From NCBI GenBank assembly GCA_937924465.1, contig CALDSP010000260.1, positions 1-6,904 on the forward strand: a stretch of DNA of 6,904 nucleotides. Reading direction: 5' to 3'. The position numbers and the translations under genes were made by a program. The notes under the pieces were generated by a model. It did not search any database. It had not been told where the DNA came from and worked only from the letters and a program-made list of their open reading frames with translations. Shown here in pieces: positions 1 to 6,703 of the stretch. Every line of letters begins with the position of its first letter. Within the stretch, counting starts at the first letter, position 1. This DNA is from an uncultured Leptospiraceae bacterium (GTDB lineage: Bacteria > Spirochaetota > Leptospiria > Leptospirales > Leptospiraceae).

Positions 1-605
1 AAGAATACCAAAACATTCGAGAAATATACGAACACCATAAATCCCAAAGAGAAGACATTGAAAAAAGTAAAGCTGATATTGAAAATGTTTTAAAAGACAT
101 TAGTTATGAATCTGAAAAAATTTTTTTAGAAACTTTTGAATTGATTAAAAATAACTTTCAAGAGACTTTTTCAACTTTATTCAATGGTGGAAAAGCCATC
201 CTTGAACTTACAGACAAAAACGATGTTTTAAACTCTGGAATTGAAATTATTGCAGAGCCACCGGGTAAGCATGTCCAAAATCTAAAATTACTTTCTGGTG
301 GTGAAAAGTCTCTAACTGTGATTGCTTTATTGTTTGCTATCTATATGGTGCGACCTTCTCCTTTTTGTTTTTTGGATGAGATTGACGCTGCGTTAGATGA
401 AGTCAATAAATTACGTTTTTGTCAAATTCTGGATAAGTTCAAAGAAAGCACTCAATTCATTGTGATAACTCACGCTCCCCCTACAATTGCTCGTGCTAAC
501 TCTGTATTTGGAGTTACTACAGAGGAGCCTGGAGTTTCGAAAGTGGTTTCCTTAAAAATGGAAGAAGCCAAACAATTTGCTAAAAAACTCCAAGAAGCAG
601 TTTAG
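1..605 (+). CDS. smc: Chromosome segregation ATPase SMC, C-terminal part (5' end outside window)
   Basis: The reading frame is open from base 3 and continues from outside the window, giving about 200 C-terminal residues. The first ~45 residues are charged and heptad-like, as expected for the end of the SMC coiled coil. The C-terminal ATPase half-head follows: ABC signature LSGGEKS (fragment residues 97-103), Walker B FCFLDEID with the D-loop after it (about 121-130), and the H-loop histidine in VITHAPP (residue 157). The tail GVTTEEPGVSKVVSL is typical of bacterial SMC. SMC dimers with ScpA and ScpB compact and segregate the chromosome. The TTG at 141 is an internal codon, not the gene start. 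Nothing suggests a broken gene. The frame and motifs are seen directly; the role is family knowledge. Confidence 0.95.
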   Translation, partial: EYQNIREIYEHHKSQREDIEKSKADIENVLKDISYESEKIFLETFELIKNNFQETFSTLFNGGKAILELTDKNDVLNSGIEIIAEPPGKHVQNLKLLSGGEKSLTVIALLFAIYMVRPSPFCFLDEIDAALDEVNKLRFCQILDKFKESTQFIVITHAPPTIARANSVFGVTTEEPGVSKVVSLKMEEAKQFAKKLQEAV

Positions 606-665
606 CATTAACGTAATTTGTAGTAACAACAACAGGGGTCTTCAGGTTGGATTTTCCGAGACTGA

Positions 666-698
666 TTCAAAATTTTTTTTGAAAAATTTTTATTTTTT
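666..698 (+). terminator. Possible weak AT-rich terminator after smc
   Basis: An inverted repeat TTCAAAA / TTTTGAA (666-672 and 677-683, loop TTTT) is followed by T-rich sequence to about 698. It lies 60 bases after the smc stop. The stem contains a single G-C pair, so it would be weak. It could equally be AT-rich spacer without function. Confidence 0.25.
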
Positions 699-715
699 CG
701 CATTTTTGCAATTCT

Positions 716-732
716 TTCCAATATTTTTGGAA
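716..732 (+). promoter_or_regulatory. Perfect 6-bp inverted repeat just before the DUF1564-like start
   Basis: TTCCAA, five bases, TTGGAA. It ends 11 bases before the ATG at 744. The 3' arm contains the only GGA near this start, so a hairpin in the mRNA could hide the ribosome site. Alternatively it is a small operator. Function is inferred only from position and symmetry. Confidence 0.35.
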
Positions 733-743
733 TCCTCTATTAC

Positions 744-1262
744 ATGAAATATAAATTTATTCTTAACGAACAAAAACAGAATTTGGAAATTAAGCAAAAA
801 AGAAAAACCGTTTCTACTCTTCGGATTCCTTATTGGTTAAATTCTACCATGAAAAAGGGAATTCGAAAACATTGTAGTTTGGATAAGTATTTGGATATTT
901 TATTGAAACGTTATCGGTTTCTTTTATATTCGGACTACTTCCAACCCTCTAACAATCCTAAAACAGAGTATCAAAAAAGGGGAGAAAACTACATAACTTT
1001 TAAATTTCGCCCAGAAAACAGAGATTGGTTGGAACTGAAAATGTGGGGAGATGCTTTAGGGATCTCTGCGACATTTATGTTTGTGAGACTTTTAGAAATC
1101 GAGAAAGAAAATGATACTGTTGTAAATGAAAAATCTTTCCGAAAATTCAGTATTGTTGTTACTACATCCTACTATGCAAGAGTTCCTCAATTACGAAAAG
1201 TTTTACGTAAAGGAAGAAGTGTATTTGAACGAGGAATAACGTTCTATGATCCACCCAAGTAA
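744..1262 (+). CDS. DUF1564-like protein of unknown function
   Basis: A 172-residue basic, soluble protein with no signal peptide or membrane segment. It resembles the DUF1564 family known from Leptospira: VSTLRIP near residues 23-29, LLKRYR at 53-58, and the block starting YQKRG at 76 with FRPENRDWLEL and ALGIS up to about 108. The function of that family is not known to me. The region 23-60 reads as a strand (STLRIP), a helix and a second helix, the layout of a ribbon-helix-helix DNA-binding unit. Residues 83-121 repeat the same layout (ITFKF, helix, GIS turn, helix). That is inference, not a recognised domain hit. The ATG at 744 has no good Shine-Dalgarno. The frame is open back to 666 but offers no earlier ATG, GTG or TTG. 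It converges on rlmN with 10 bases between the stop codons. Confidence 0.75.
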   Translation: MKYKFILNEQKQNLEIKQKRKTVSTLRIPYWLNSTMKKGIRKHCSLDKYLDILLKRYRFLLYSDYFQPSNNPKTEYQKRGENYITFKFRPENRDWLELKMWGDALGISATFMFVRLLEIEKENDTVVNEKSFRKFSIVVTTSYYARVPQLRKVLRKGRSVFERGITFYDPPK

Positions 1263-1285
1263 AAAAATCGACCTATCCCCTAAGT
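1261..1285 (-). terminator. Candidate terminator of the suf-rlmN operon
   Basis: Read on the minus strand, ACTTA-GGGGA-TAGGT (1285-1271) can form a 5-bp stem with one G-U pair. CGA and seven T residues (1267-1261) follow. The hairpin overlaps the rlmN stop codon, and the T run falls on the stop codon of the convergent gene. The stem is short, so this is a weak candidate. Confidence 0.3.
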
Positions 1286-2298
1286 GCTAACATTCCACAA
1301 GCACCATGAATGTCTTTTCCGGGGGAACGTCGATTTATGATTGGAACATGGGATTCTTTTATAAGTTCCTTAAACTCTTCCACTTCTACTTCAGTGGGTC
1401 TACGCCAACCGTTCAAATCAGTGTTTAAAGGAATCAAGTTTATTTTGCAATTTACAGAACGAGCAAGTTTAACAAGTCGTTTTGCATTTTCTTTGCCCAT
1501 GTTTACTTCTGGAATCATTACATATTCAAAAGTAATTTTTCGTCCCAGTGTTTTCGTGAATTTACGTGCGACTTTCAATAAATCCATAAGAGGATATTTT
1601 TTATCTACATTCATAAGTTGAGCTCTAAAGTTGGGGTTAGGATGGTTTAAAGAAATTGCGAAATTGAAAGGTTCTTTATTCTGAATAAATCGCTCAATTC
1701 CAGAAATGACTCCTGCAGTTGAGATTGTAATTTTTTTTGCTCCTAGTCCAAGTCCCAAATGATGATGAAAAATATGGGCAGCTTTCAAAACTGCTAAATA
1801 GTTATGCATAGGTTCACCCATTCCCATAAATACAATATTCGTGCAACGTTCTCCTACAATTTCTTCTACTTGTAAAACTTGATCTATAATTTGCCAAGTT
1901 TTAAGATTGCCTTTAAAATCTAAGAGTGTTCCAGTAGCACAAAACGCACAGGAAAGAGTACAACCTACTTGAGAAGATATACATATTGTTTTTCTTTCTA
2001 AATCTCCACTTGGGATCCATACAGATTCAATTTCTTTATCTTGATCAACACTAAATGTAAACTTGACTGTTCCATCTTTAGATTGAATTTTCTTTTTTAG
2101 TTTCAGATATGGAATTTCTGCTATTTCTTTTAACTTGTCACGTAACGTTTTTGGAAAGTTAGTAAAATTATCAAATGACGTGTAACGTTTTTTATATAAA
2201 CCCTGAAAAAACTGTTCTGCCCTGTAAGAAGGCTCTCCAATATTTTCAAAAAATTTTTTTAATTCATAGAGGCTAAGTCCTTTAAGAATTTTTTTCAT
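1273..2298 (-). CDS. rlmN: Dual-specificity 23S rRNA/tRNA adenine-C2 methyltransferase RlmN (radical SAM)
   Basis: A 341-residue protein with the full RlmN layout and close to normal family length. The radical-SAM [4Fe-4S] motif CxxxCxxC is C113, C117, C120. The conserved cysteine seven residues before it is C106 (in CISSQVGC). The catalytic C-terminal cysteine that carries the methyl intermediate is C334 in HGACGML. GMGEP (159-163) is the SAM-binding motif. In known members the enzyme methylates C2 of A2503 in 23S rRNA and A37 of some tRNAs, helping ribosomal accuracy. The ATG at 2298 directly follows the TAA of the sufT-like gene (TAAATG), with AGGA upstream, so translation is probably coupled. 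It is the last gene of the suf operon, which fits its need for a [4Fe-4S] cluster. No key residue is missing. Confidence 0.95.
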   Translation of the reverse strand: MKKILKGLSLYELKKFFENIGEPSYRAEQFFQGLYKKRYTSFDNFTNFPKTLRDKLKEIAEIPYLKLKKKIQSKDGTVKFTFSVDQDKEIESVWIPSGDLERKTICISSQVGCTLSCAFCATGTLLDFKGNLKTWQIIDQVLQVEEIVGERCTNIVFMGMGEPMHNYLAVLKAAHIFHHHLGLGLGAKKITISTAGVISGIERFIQNKEPFNFAISLNHPNPNFRAQLMNVDKKYPLMDLLKVARKFTKTLGRKITFEYVMIPEVNMGKENAKRLVKLARSVNCKINLIPLNTDLNGWRRPTEVEVEEFKELIKESHVPIINRRSPGKDIHGACGMLALRG

Positions 2299-2628
2299 TT
2301 ACTCTAAAATTCCTAAAATCATTCTTACATCTTCACTAGCCATAGTTCTAGGATCCCATTTTGGAGTCCAAACTATGTTCACTTTTACATCTTCTACACC
2401 CTCTGTTTTCATTGCATTACTTAAAACTTCCGATTTCAAATACGGTCCTGCAGGACAACCCATGCTTGTTAGGGTCATGTCAATATTTACTTTGTTGGGT
2501 TCATATTCTTTAATCTCATAAATTAAACCCAAGTCTGCAAGGGATAAGTTTAACTCTGGATCTTCTACATCCTTGATAGAATCAAAAACTTTTTTTTCCA
2601 GTTCATTGAGGTTATTTGTCTGAATCAT
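2299..2628 (-). CDS. sufT: SufT-like DUF59/MIP18-family Fe-S maturation factor
   Basis: A 109-residue protein of the MIP18/DUF59 type. It has DPELNLSLADLGLIY (from residue 23), the conserved cysteine in LTSMGCPAG (C58), and the C-terminal WTPKWDP block with SED near 98-100. Relatives (SufT, the PaaD group, eukaryotic MIP18/FAM96) help mature or deliver Fe-S clusters. The exact step here is not shown by the sequence. I chose the ATG at 2628 rather than the longer frame from 2682 because a perfect AAAGGAGG lies 4 bases upstream, the ATG overlaps the sufU stop as ATGA, and the 18 extra residues do not look like the family. Its stop touches the rlmN start. The protein could also be annotated as a general metal-sulfur cluster factor. 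Confidence 0.88.
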   Translation of the reverse strand: MIQTNNLNELEKKVFDSIKDVEDPELNLSLADLGLIYEIKEYEPNKVNIDMTLTSMGCPAGPYLKSEVLSNAMKTEGVEDVKVNIVWTPKWDPRTMASEDVRMILGILE

Positions 2629-3059
2629 TTTTCCTCCTTTTTTAAAGCCTGCTCTAATGTATTCCATGCTAGTACTGCACATTTCACACGCACAGGATAT
2701 TTTTTAACTCCAAGTAAAGATTCTAGTTCATATTCTTCTTCTGAAAACTCTTGAGGTATATCTTCTACAATTGCAGATTTAAACTTTTTCATAAGATTGA
2801 AGGCATGTTCTTTGGATTTGCCTTTTACTAACTCTGTCATCATGGAACTAGAGGCTTGAGAAATAGAACAACCTTTTCCTTCAAAACTAATTTCAGAAAT
2901 AATATCTCCATCTAATTTTAAGCAAAGTTCTAATTCATCTCCACAGAGAGGATTAGCTCCTTTTTCACAAATATGAGGATTTTCTAATTTTCCATAATTG
3001 CGAGGATTTTCATAGTGATCCAAAATTACCTCTTTGTAAAGATCATCTTTTAAGGACAC
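2625..3059 (-). CDS. sufU: SufU, Zn-dependent sulfur acceptor for SufS
   Basis: A 144-residue IscU-fold protein. The metal/sulfur ligands are C39 and D41 (NPLCGDE), C64 (GKGCSISQASSSMM) and C127 (VRVKCAVLAW), counted from the GTG start. The gap between the last two cysteines is about 20 residues longer than in IscU, which is the mark of SufU. Known SufU proteins take the persulfide from SufS by Zn-ligand exchange and pass it to the SufBCD scaffold. The start is uncertain. AAGGAG at 3075-3070 is 10 bases before GTG 3059 and only 4 bases before TTG 3065, which would add two residues. I prefer GTG. Either start overlaps the end of sufS (17 or 23 bases). The stop overlaps the next gene's ATG as ATGA. 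Confidence 0.93.
   Translation of the reverse strand: MSLKDDLYKEVILDHYENPRNYGKLENPHICEKGANPLCGDELELCLKLDGDIISEISFEGKGCSISQASSSMMTELVKGKSKEHAFNLMKKFKSAIVEDIPQEFSEEEYELESLLGVKKYPVRVKCAVLAWNTLEQALKKEEK
2633..2640 (-). promoter_or_regulatory. Strong ribosome binding site of the sufT-like gene
   Basis: AAAGGAGG on the minus strand lies inside the last codons of sufU and 4 bases before ATG 2628. It decides the start of the sufT-like gene against the longer in-frame alternative. Confidence 0.8.
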
Positions 3060-4281
3060 GACCAAATATCTCCTTCACTTTTTTGATTCCTTGAATTAAA
3101 GCATCACTATCTTCATAAGTGTTATATAAGTAAAAACTTGCTCTACATGTTCCGGCTATATTCCATTTTCGCATGAGTGGTTGGCAACAGTGATGTCCTA
3201 CTCTTATTGCAATTCCTTCTTCATCCAAAATAGAACCTACATCATGAGGATGAACTCCTTCAATATTAAAGGAAATAACTCCGCCTCTCTCATTCCAATC
3301 TTCTGTACCATAAAGAGTAATTCCTTCCATTTGACTAAGCTGTTCTGTCGCATAACGTACTAAGTTTAACTCATGTTTATGAATGTCTTCTAAACCAATG
3401 TTTGTTATGTAATCAATTGCTTCTTTAAATGCAATTCCTTCTGCAATCGGAGGAGTTCCAGCTTCTAGTCTGGCAGGTAAATCAGCATATGTTGTATACT
3501 CTAAAGTAACCTCACGAATCATATCTCCACCACCCATCCAAGGAGGGATTTTTTCAAGAATTTCTTCTTTACCATACAAAACTCCAAAACCTGTTGGACC
3601 AAGCATCTTATGAGCACTAAAAGCATAAAAATCTACGTCTAACTCTTGCACATTAGTTGGAACATGACAAACTCCTTGGGCTCCATCAAGTAAGACTAGA
3701 GCTCCTACTTCGTGAGCTTTATTTATAATGGGTTTAACATTATATATAGTTCCAGTTACATTAGACATTTGAGAAACTGCTACTAGTTTAGTTTTATAAT
3801 CAATGATTTCTTCTAAGTTAGATAAATTGAACTTAAAATCATTTGTTATAGAAATATATTTTAAAATTGCTCCTTTTTCTTGAGCTAACATTTGCCAGGG
3901 AACTAGGTTGGAATGGTGTTCACTCTCTGAAAGAACTATAACATCTCCCCGTTGAATATTTGCTCTACCCCAAGTTTGAGCTACAAGATTTATGCTTTCA
4001 GTAGCACCGCGTGTAAAAATAATAGATTTCGCACACTTCGCATTTAAAAATTCAGACAATCGAATTCGAGTCTGTTCATACATTTCTGTAGCTTTTTGTG
4101 AAAGGTAGTAAACGCCTCTATGGATGTTTGCGTGCTCCTCTCTATAATATTTATACAAAGCATCCATAACTTGAAAAGGCTTTTGAGAACTTGCAGCACT
4201 ATCCAAAAATACGAGTGGTTTTCCATTCATTTTAGTTTGTAAGATTGGAAAATCAGTTTTTACTCTATAAGGGTCAAACAT
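3043..4281 (-). CDS. sufS: Cysteine desulfurase SufS
   Basis: A 412-residue PLP-dependent class V aminotransferase-fold enzyme of normal SufS length. Visible residues are PLP lysine K225 (AFSAHKMLGPTG), H123 (SEHHSN), D199 and Q202 (LLDGAQG), the catalytic cysteine C365 in RVGHHCCQP, and R380 in CRASFYLYNTYED. The cysteine is followed by a second one, C366. The enzyme releases sulfur from L-cysteine as a persulfide, giving alanine. With SufU encoded next door, this is the SufS-SufU type rather than SufS-SufE. The ATG at 4281 has a clear AGGAGG 5 bases upstream. A 64-base gap holding an inverted repeat separates it from the Rieske gene. Confidence 0.96.
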   Translation of the reverse strand: MFDPYRVKTDFPILQTKMNGKPLVFLDSAASSQKPFQVMDALYKYYREEHANIHRGVYYLSQKATEMYEQTRIRLSEFLNAKCAKSIIFTRGATESINLVAQTWGRANIQRGDVIVLSESEHHSNLVPWQMLAQEKGAILKYISITNDFKFNLSNLEEIIDYKTKLVAVSQMSNVTGTIYNVKPIINKAHEVGALVLLDGAQGVCHVPTNVQELDVDFYAFSAHKMLGPTGFGVLYGKEEILEKIPPWMGGGDMIREVTLEYTTYADLPARLEAGTPPIAEGIAFKEAIDYITNIGLEDIHKHELNLVRYATEQLSQMEGITLYGTEDWNERGGVISFNIEGVHPHDVGSILDEEGIAIRVGHHCCQPLMRKWNIAGTCRASFYLYNTYEDSDALIQGIKKVKEIFGRVLKR

Positions 4282-4294
4282 TTCATCCTCCTAT

Positions 4295-4318
4295 AGTGAC
4301 ACTTCTAAGGCAGTCACT
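4295..4318 (-). repeat. Inverted repeat AGTGAC-N12-GTCACT before sufS
   Basis: A perfect 6-bp inverted repeat with a 12-base spacer sits between the Rieske stop and the sufS ribosome site. Upstream on the same strand, TATAAA (4327-4322) could be a -10 box, but I see no convincing -35. No T run follows, so it is not a normal terminator. It may be an operator or an mRNA hairpin controlling sufS. Confidence 0.4.
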
Positions 4319-4345
4319 GTTTTTATAATCCTTAAAATTAAGACT

Positions 4346-4654
4346 TTATTCTTCTATATTGACTTCTACATCCTCACCATTGGTTCTAACTTCAAAAGTT
4401 GCAATTGGTTCTGTCGCAGGCATACAGAGAGCCTTTCCTGTTTTTAGATCAAACTTTGCTAAATGACGAGGACAAACAATACAACCATTTTCAATTTCTC
4501 CTTCAGAAATGATTTCTCCATCGTGGCTGCAAACATCCTCGAAAGCAAGAATCTCCCCGTTTAGTTTGGTTAAGCCTACTCTCACATAACGAGTTTCTAC
4601 TGAAAGAACTTTTCCTTCTTGAATCTCATCTATTTTAGCCAATTTTTTAAACAT
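4346..4654 (-). CDS. Rieske-type [2Fe-2S] ferredoxin
   Basis: A 102-residue soluble Rieske domain without a membrane anchor or Tat signal. The cluster ligands are C42 and H44 (CSHDG) and C61 and H64 (CPRHLAKFDL), giving the C-X-H-X16-C-X2-H spacing of small soluble Rieske ferredoxins, such as those of dioxygenase systems and the NirD-like group. No oxygenase gene is near. Its place between sufD and sufS suggests electron supply or another helper role in Fe-S assembly, or that it is simply a client; this is inference from context. The ATG at 4654 follows AAAGGAG with a 5-base spacer. It starts 32 bases after the sufD stop. Confidence 0.92.
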   Translation of the reverse strand: MFKKLAKIDEIQEGKVLSVETRYVRVGLTKLNGEILAFEDVCSHDGEIISEGEIENGCIVCPRHLAKFDLKTGKALCMPATEPIATFEVRTNGEDVEVNIEE

Positions 4655-4686
4655 TCAATCTCCTTTGTTTAGTTAGAAAAATCCTT

Positions 4687-5883
4687 CTATGATTCTAATT
4701 TTTTAAGTAATCTAAAACTCAACTCTTGTTTTAAATTCTCTGAACTTATTTTGTCTAAGACTTCTAAAAAAAATCCTTCAATAATTAAATGCCTTGCTTC
4801 TTGTTCTGTGAGTCCTCTACTAAGCAAATAAAACAATTGTTCATCGTTTACCTCTCCAATTGTAGAACCATGAGCGCAACGCACATCATCGGCAAAGACT
4901 TCTAGTTTGGGCATGGACTCTACTCTTGCAGTTTTTTTTAGCATGATATTATTGTTAACTTGCTGTGCTGTCACGTGACGTGAGGATTTAGGAATATTCA
5001 AAATCCCCGTAAAAACATGATGACTTTTGTTGTTTGCGACAACTCTATAAAGTAAATTGCTTTCTGTATAGCTTGCGTTGTGATAAACAATAATTTCAAT
5101 ATCTTGTTGTTCTCTATTTGTAGTAGAAGACGCTCCTAATACTTCAACATTTGCTCCTTGCTCTTGGAGTTGGCTAATTACAAAAGTTTTCCCTCTATAT
5201 CCTCCTAAATTGAAAAAGCCTAAGGTAGCTTTAGAATCTCTTTTTTGGTTATGAAATACATTTGCAAAATGAAAGACTGAATTTGAAAAATCCTCTATTC
5301 TTATAAATTCAAGCTTGGAAGATTCTTCCTGCAATATAATTTCTACTGCATTAAAAAAACTAATTTCTTCAGTTTCGGGAAAAATATATTTTAATTCAAG
5401 TTTACAATTAGAAAATTTTTTTTGTTCAAAAATAAAAATGGGAATTCCAACTAAACCAGAAAATTCAACTTGGATAGAAATATTTTCATTACTTGAAATT
5501 TTTTCATTTAAATTTAAATAATATACATGAGAATGAAAGGCAAAAGCTAATTGAGCAAAATAATTTTCTTTGAATTTTTCTTGATACTCCTGCAAAATTT
5601 GCACACAACGTCCTTGTTGCTTAATATCTAAATTTTCATATTTTTCGAGTACAACATTTACGTTGTTTACTCTAATTTTGGGAGATAATATGGAATATTT
5701 TAAAAAGTTTTTTGGTTTAAAATTAGATAAAGAAATTCTCCTCCAAGATTCCATATTAGAATTGGGAATTGGTAATGAGTCTAAAACTTCTAAAGAATGT
5801 AAACGAAAATCTTTTAAGTTATCATATAGGTTTTGAGAATTCCATACTTCTTTGAATTCTAACTTCTCTAAACTTGCCATCAT
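4687..5883 (-). CDS. sufD: SufD, Fe-S cluster scaffold subunit
   Basis: A 398-residue SufB/SufD-family protein, in the length range of SufD (SufB is usually near 470-480). The N-terminal region holds the SufD-like LPIPN..ESWRR segment. The C-terminal core has MPKLEVFADDVRCAHGSTIG and then LFYLLSRGL; C336 and H338 correspond to the conserved Cys and His of the SufB-SufD interface. In the SufBC2D complex SufD helps iron entry and cluster assembly. The ATG at 5883 is 7 bases after AAGGAG and overlaps the sufC stop as ATGA. The next codon, ATG 5880, is an alternative. The longer frame to 5907 is unlikely because it runs deeper into sufC without a ribosome site. The middle of the protein (about 150-230) is divergent and AT-rich, as usual for SufD. 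Confidence 0.93.
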   Translation of the reverse strand: MMASLEKLEFKEVWNSQNLYDNLKDFRLHSLEVLDSLPIPNSNMESWRRISLSNFKPKNFLKYSILSPKIRVNNVNVVLEKYENLDIKQQGRCVQILQEYQEKFKENYFAQLAFAFHSHVYYLNLNEKISSNENISIQVEFSGLVGIPIFIFEQKKFSNCKLELKYIFPETEEISFFNAVEIILQEESSKLEFIRIEDFSNSVFHFANVFHNQKRDSKATLGFFNLGGYRGKTFVISQLQEQGANVEVLGASSTTNREQQDIEIIVYHNASYTESNLLYRVVANNKSHHVFTGILNIPKSSRHVTAQQVNNNIMLKKTARVESMPKLEVFADDVRCAHGSTIGEVNDEQLFYLLSRGLTEQEARHLIIEGFFLEVLDKISSENLKQELSFRLLKKLES

Positions 5884-6629
5884 ACAGAGGCTCCTTGTGT
5901 AACCCAATCATATCCTTTTTCTTCAAGTTCTAAAGCAAGTTGTTTATCTCCCGAGAGTACAATTTTACCATCCACAAAAACATGGACATAGTCTGGGACT
6001 ACATAATTTAACATTCTTTGGTAATGAGTAATGAGTAAGATTGCATTCTCTGAATTTTTATAACGGTTGATTGCCTCACATACAATTTTCAAAGCGTCAA
6101 TATCAAGTCCTGAATCGGTCTCATCTAAAATACTTAGGGTAGGTTTCAAAAGGAGCATTTGTAAAATTTCGTTTCGTTTTTTTTCTCCCCCGGAAAATCC
6201 ATCGTTTAGATAACGATTGATAAAGCCAAAATCAATTCCGAGTAAATCCATTTCTTTTTTGAGAGTAGATCGCAAATCCTTAACGGGAATTTCTTTCCCT
6301 GTATAATTTTTTAGCATAGTTTTAAAAAAATTCAAAACACTTACTCCGGGGATTGCGGTAGGATATTGAAAACTTAAAAAAATTCCTTTTCGTGCTCGTT
6401 CATCTGGTTGTAAATCTAAAATTGACTCTCCTTTGTAAATTATATCACCTTCTATAATTTCGTATTTGGGATGTCCTAAAATAACATTTGACAAAGTACT
6501 TTTTCCGGACCCATTTTTCCCCATAATTGCATGAGTTTCTCCACTTTGGATTGTTAAGTTTACTCCCTTCAAAATAGGTTTTCCTTCAATTTGGGCATGA
6601 AGGTTTACAATTTTCAGAACTTCACTCAT
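5880..6629 (-). CDS. sufC: SufC, ABC-type ATPase of the Fe-S assembly complex
   Basis: A 249-residue soluble ABC ATPase with all motifs: Walker A GKNGSGKST (37-45), Q-loop Q88 in FQYP, signature FSGGEKKR (145-152), Walker B LSILDE with D-loop SGLD (165-176), and H-loop H202 in ITHYQR. The sequences FQYPTAIPGVSV, the signature and DETDSGLD are specific to SufC rather than to transporters. SufC drives conformational change of the SufB-SufD pair by ATP hydrolysis. I chose ATG 6629 (MSEVLKI) because GAGG lies 7-8 bases upstream and homologues start here; the longer frame from 6695 begins at a TTG without support. It is the first gene of the operon in this window. Its stop overlaps the sufD start. 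Confidence 0.97.
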   Translation of the reverse strand: MSEVLKIVNLHAQIEGKPILKGVNLTIQSGETHAIMGKNGSGKSTLSNVILGHPKYEIIEGDIIYKGESILDLQPDERARKGIFLSFQYPTAIPGVSVLNFFKTMLKNYTGKEIPVKDLRSTLKKEMDLLGIDFGFINRYLNDGFSGGEKKRNEILQMLLLKPTLSILDETDSGLDIDALKIVCEAINRYKNSENAILLITHYQRMLNYVVPDYVHVFVDGKIVLSGDKQLALELEEKGYDWVTQGASV

Positions 6630-6663
6630 ATTTTTTCCTCTCATTACCAATTCTTTAAGAACT

Positions 6664-6690
6664 ATCATTTTGAAAATATGATTTTTATCA
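6664..6690 (-). repeat. Overlapping TGAT/ATCA dyads upstream of sufC
   Basis: ATCAT (6664-6668) pairs with ATGAT (6678-6682) in a 19-base imperfect dyad. TGAT (6679-6682) also pairs with ATCA (6687-6690) across four T residues. The shared arm makes the two dyads mutually exclusive as hairpins. In AT-rich DNA this could be chance. Confidence 0.3.
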
Positions 6691-6703
6691 AGCAACTTTA
6701 TTT

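Noticed and set aside
1310..1621. 103-residue + strand ORF inside rlmN.
   Set aside because: It is antisense to a clearly conserved RlmN region, has no ribosome site and shows no family resemblance.
2629..2682. Longer N-terminus for the sufT-like gene starting at 2682.
   Set aside because: The extra 18 residues lie in the sufU coding region and do not look like the family; AAAGGAGG directly precedes ATG 2628.
5884..5907. Longer N-terminus for sufD starting at 5907.
   Set aside because: It would extend further into sufC without a ribosome site, whereas ATG 5883 has AAGGAG at a good distance and the ATGA overlap.
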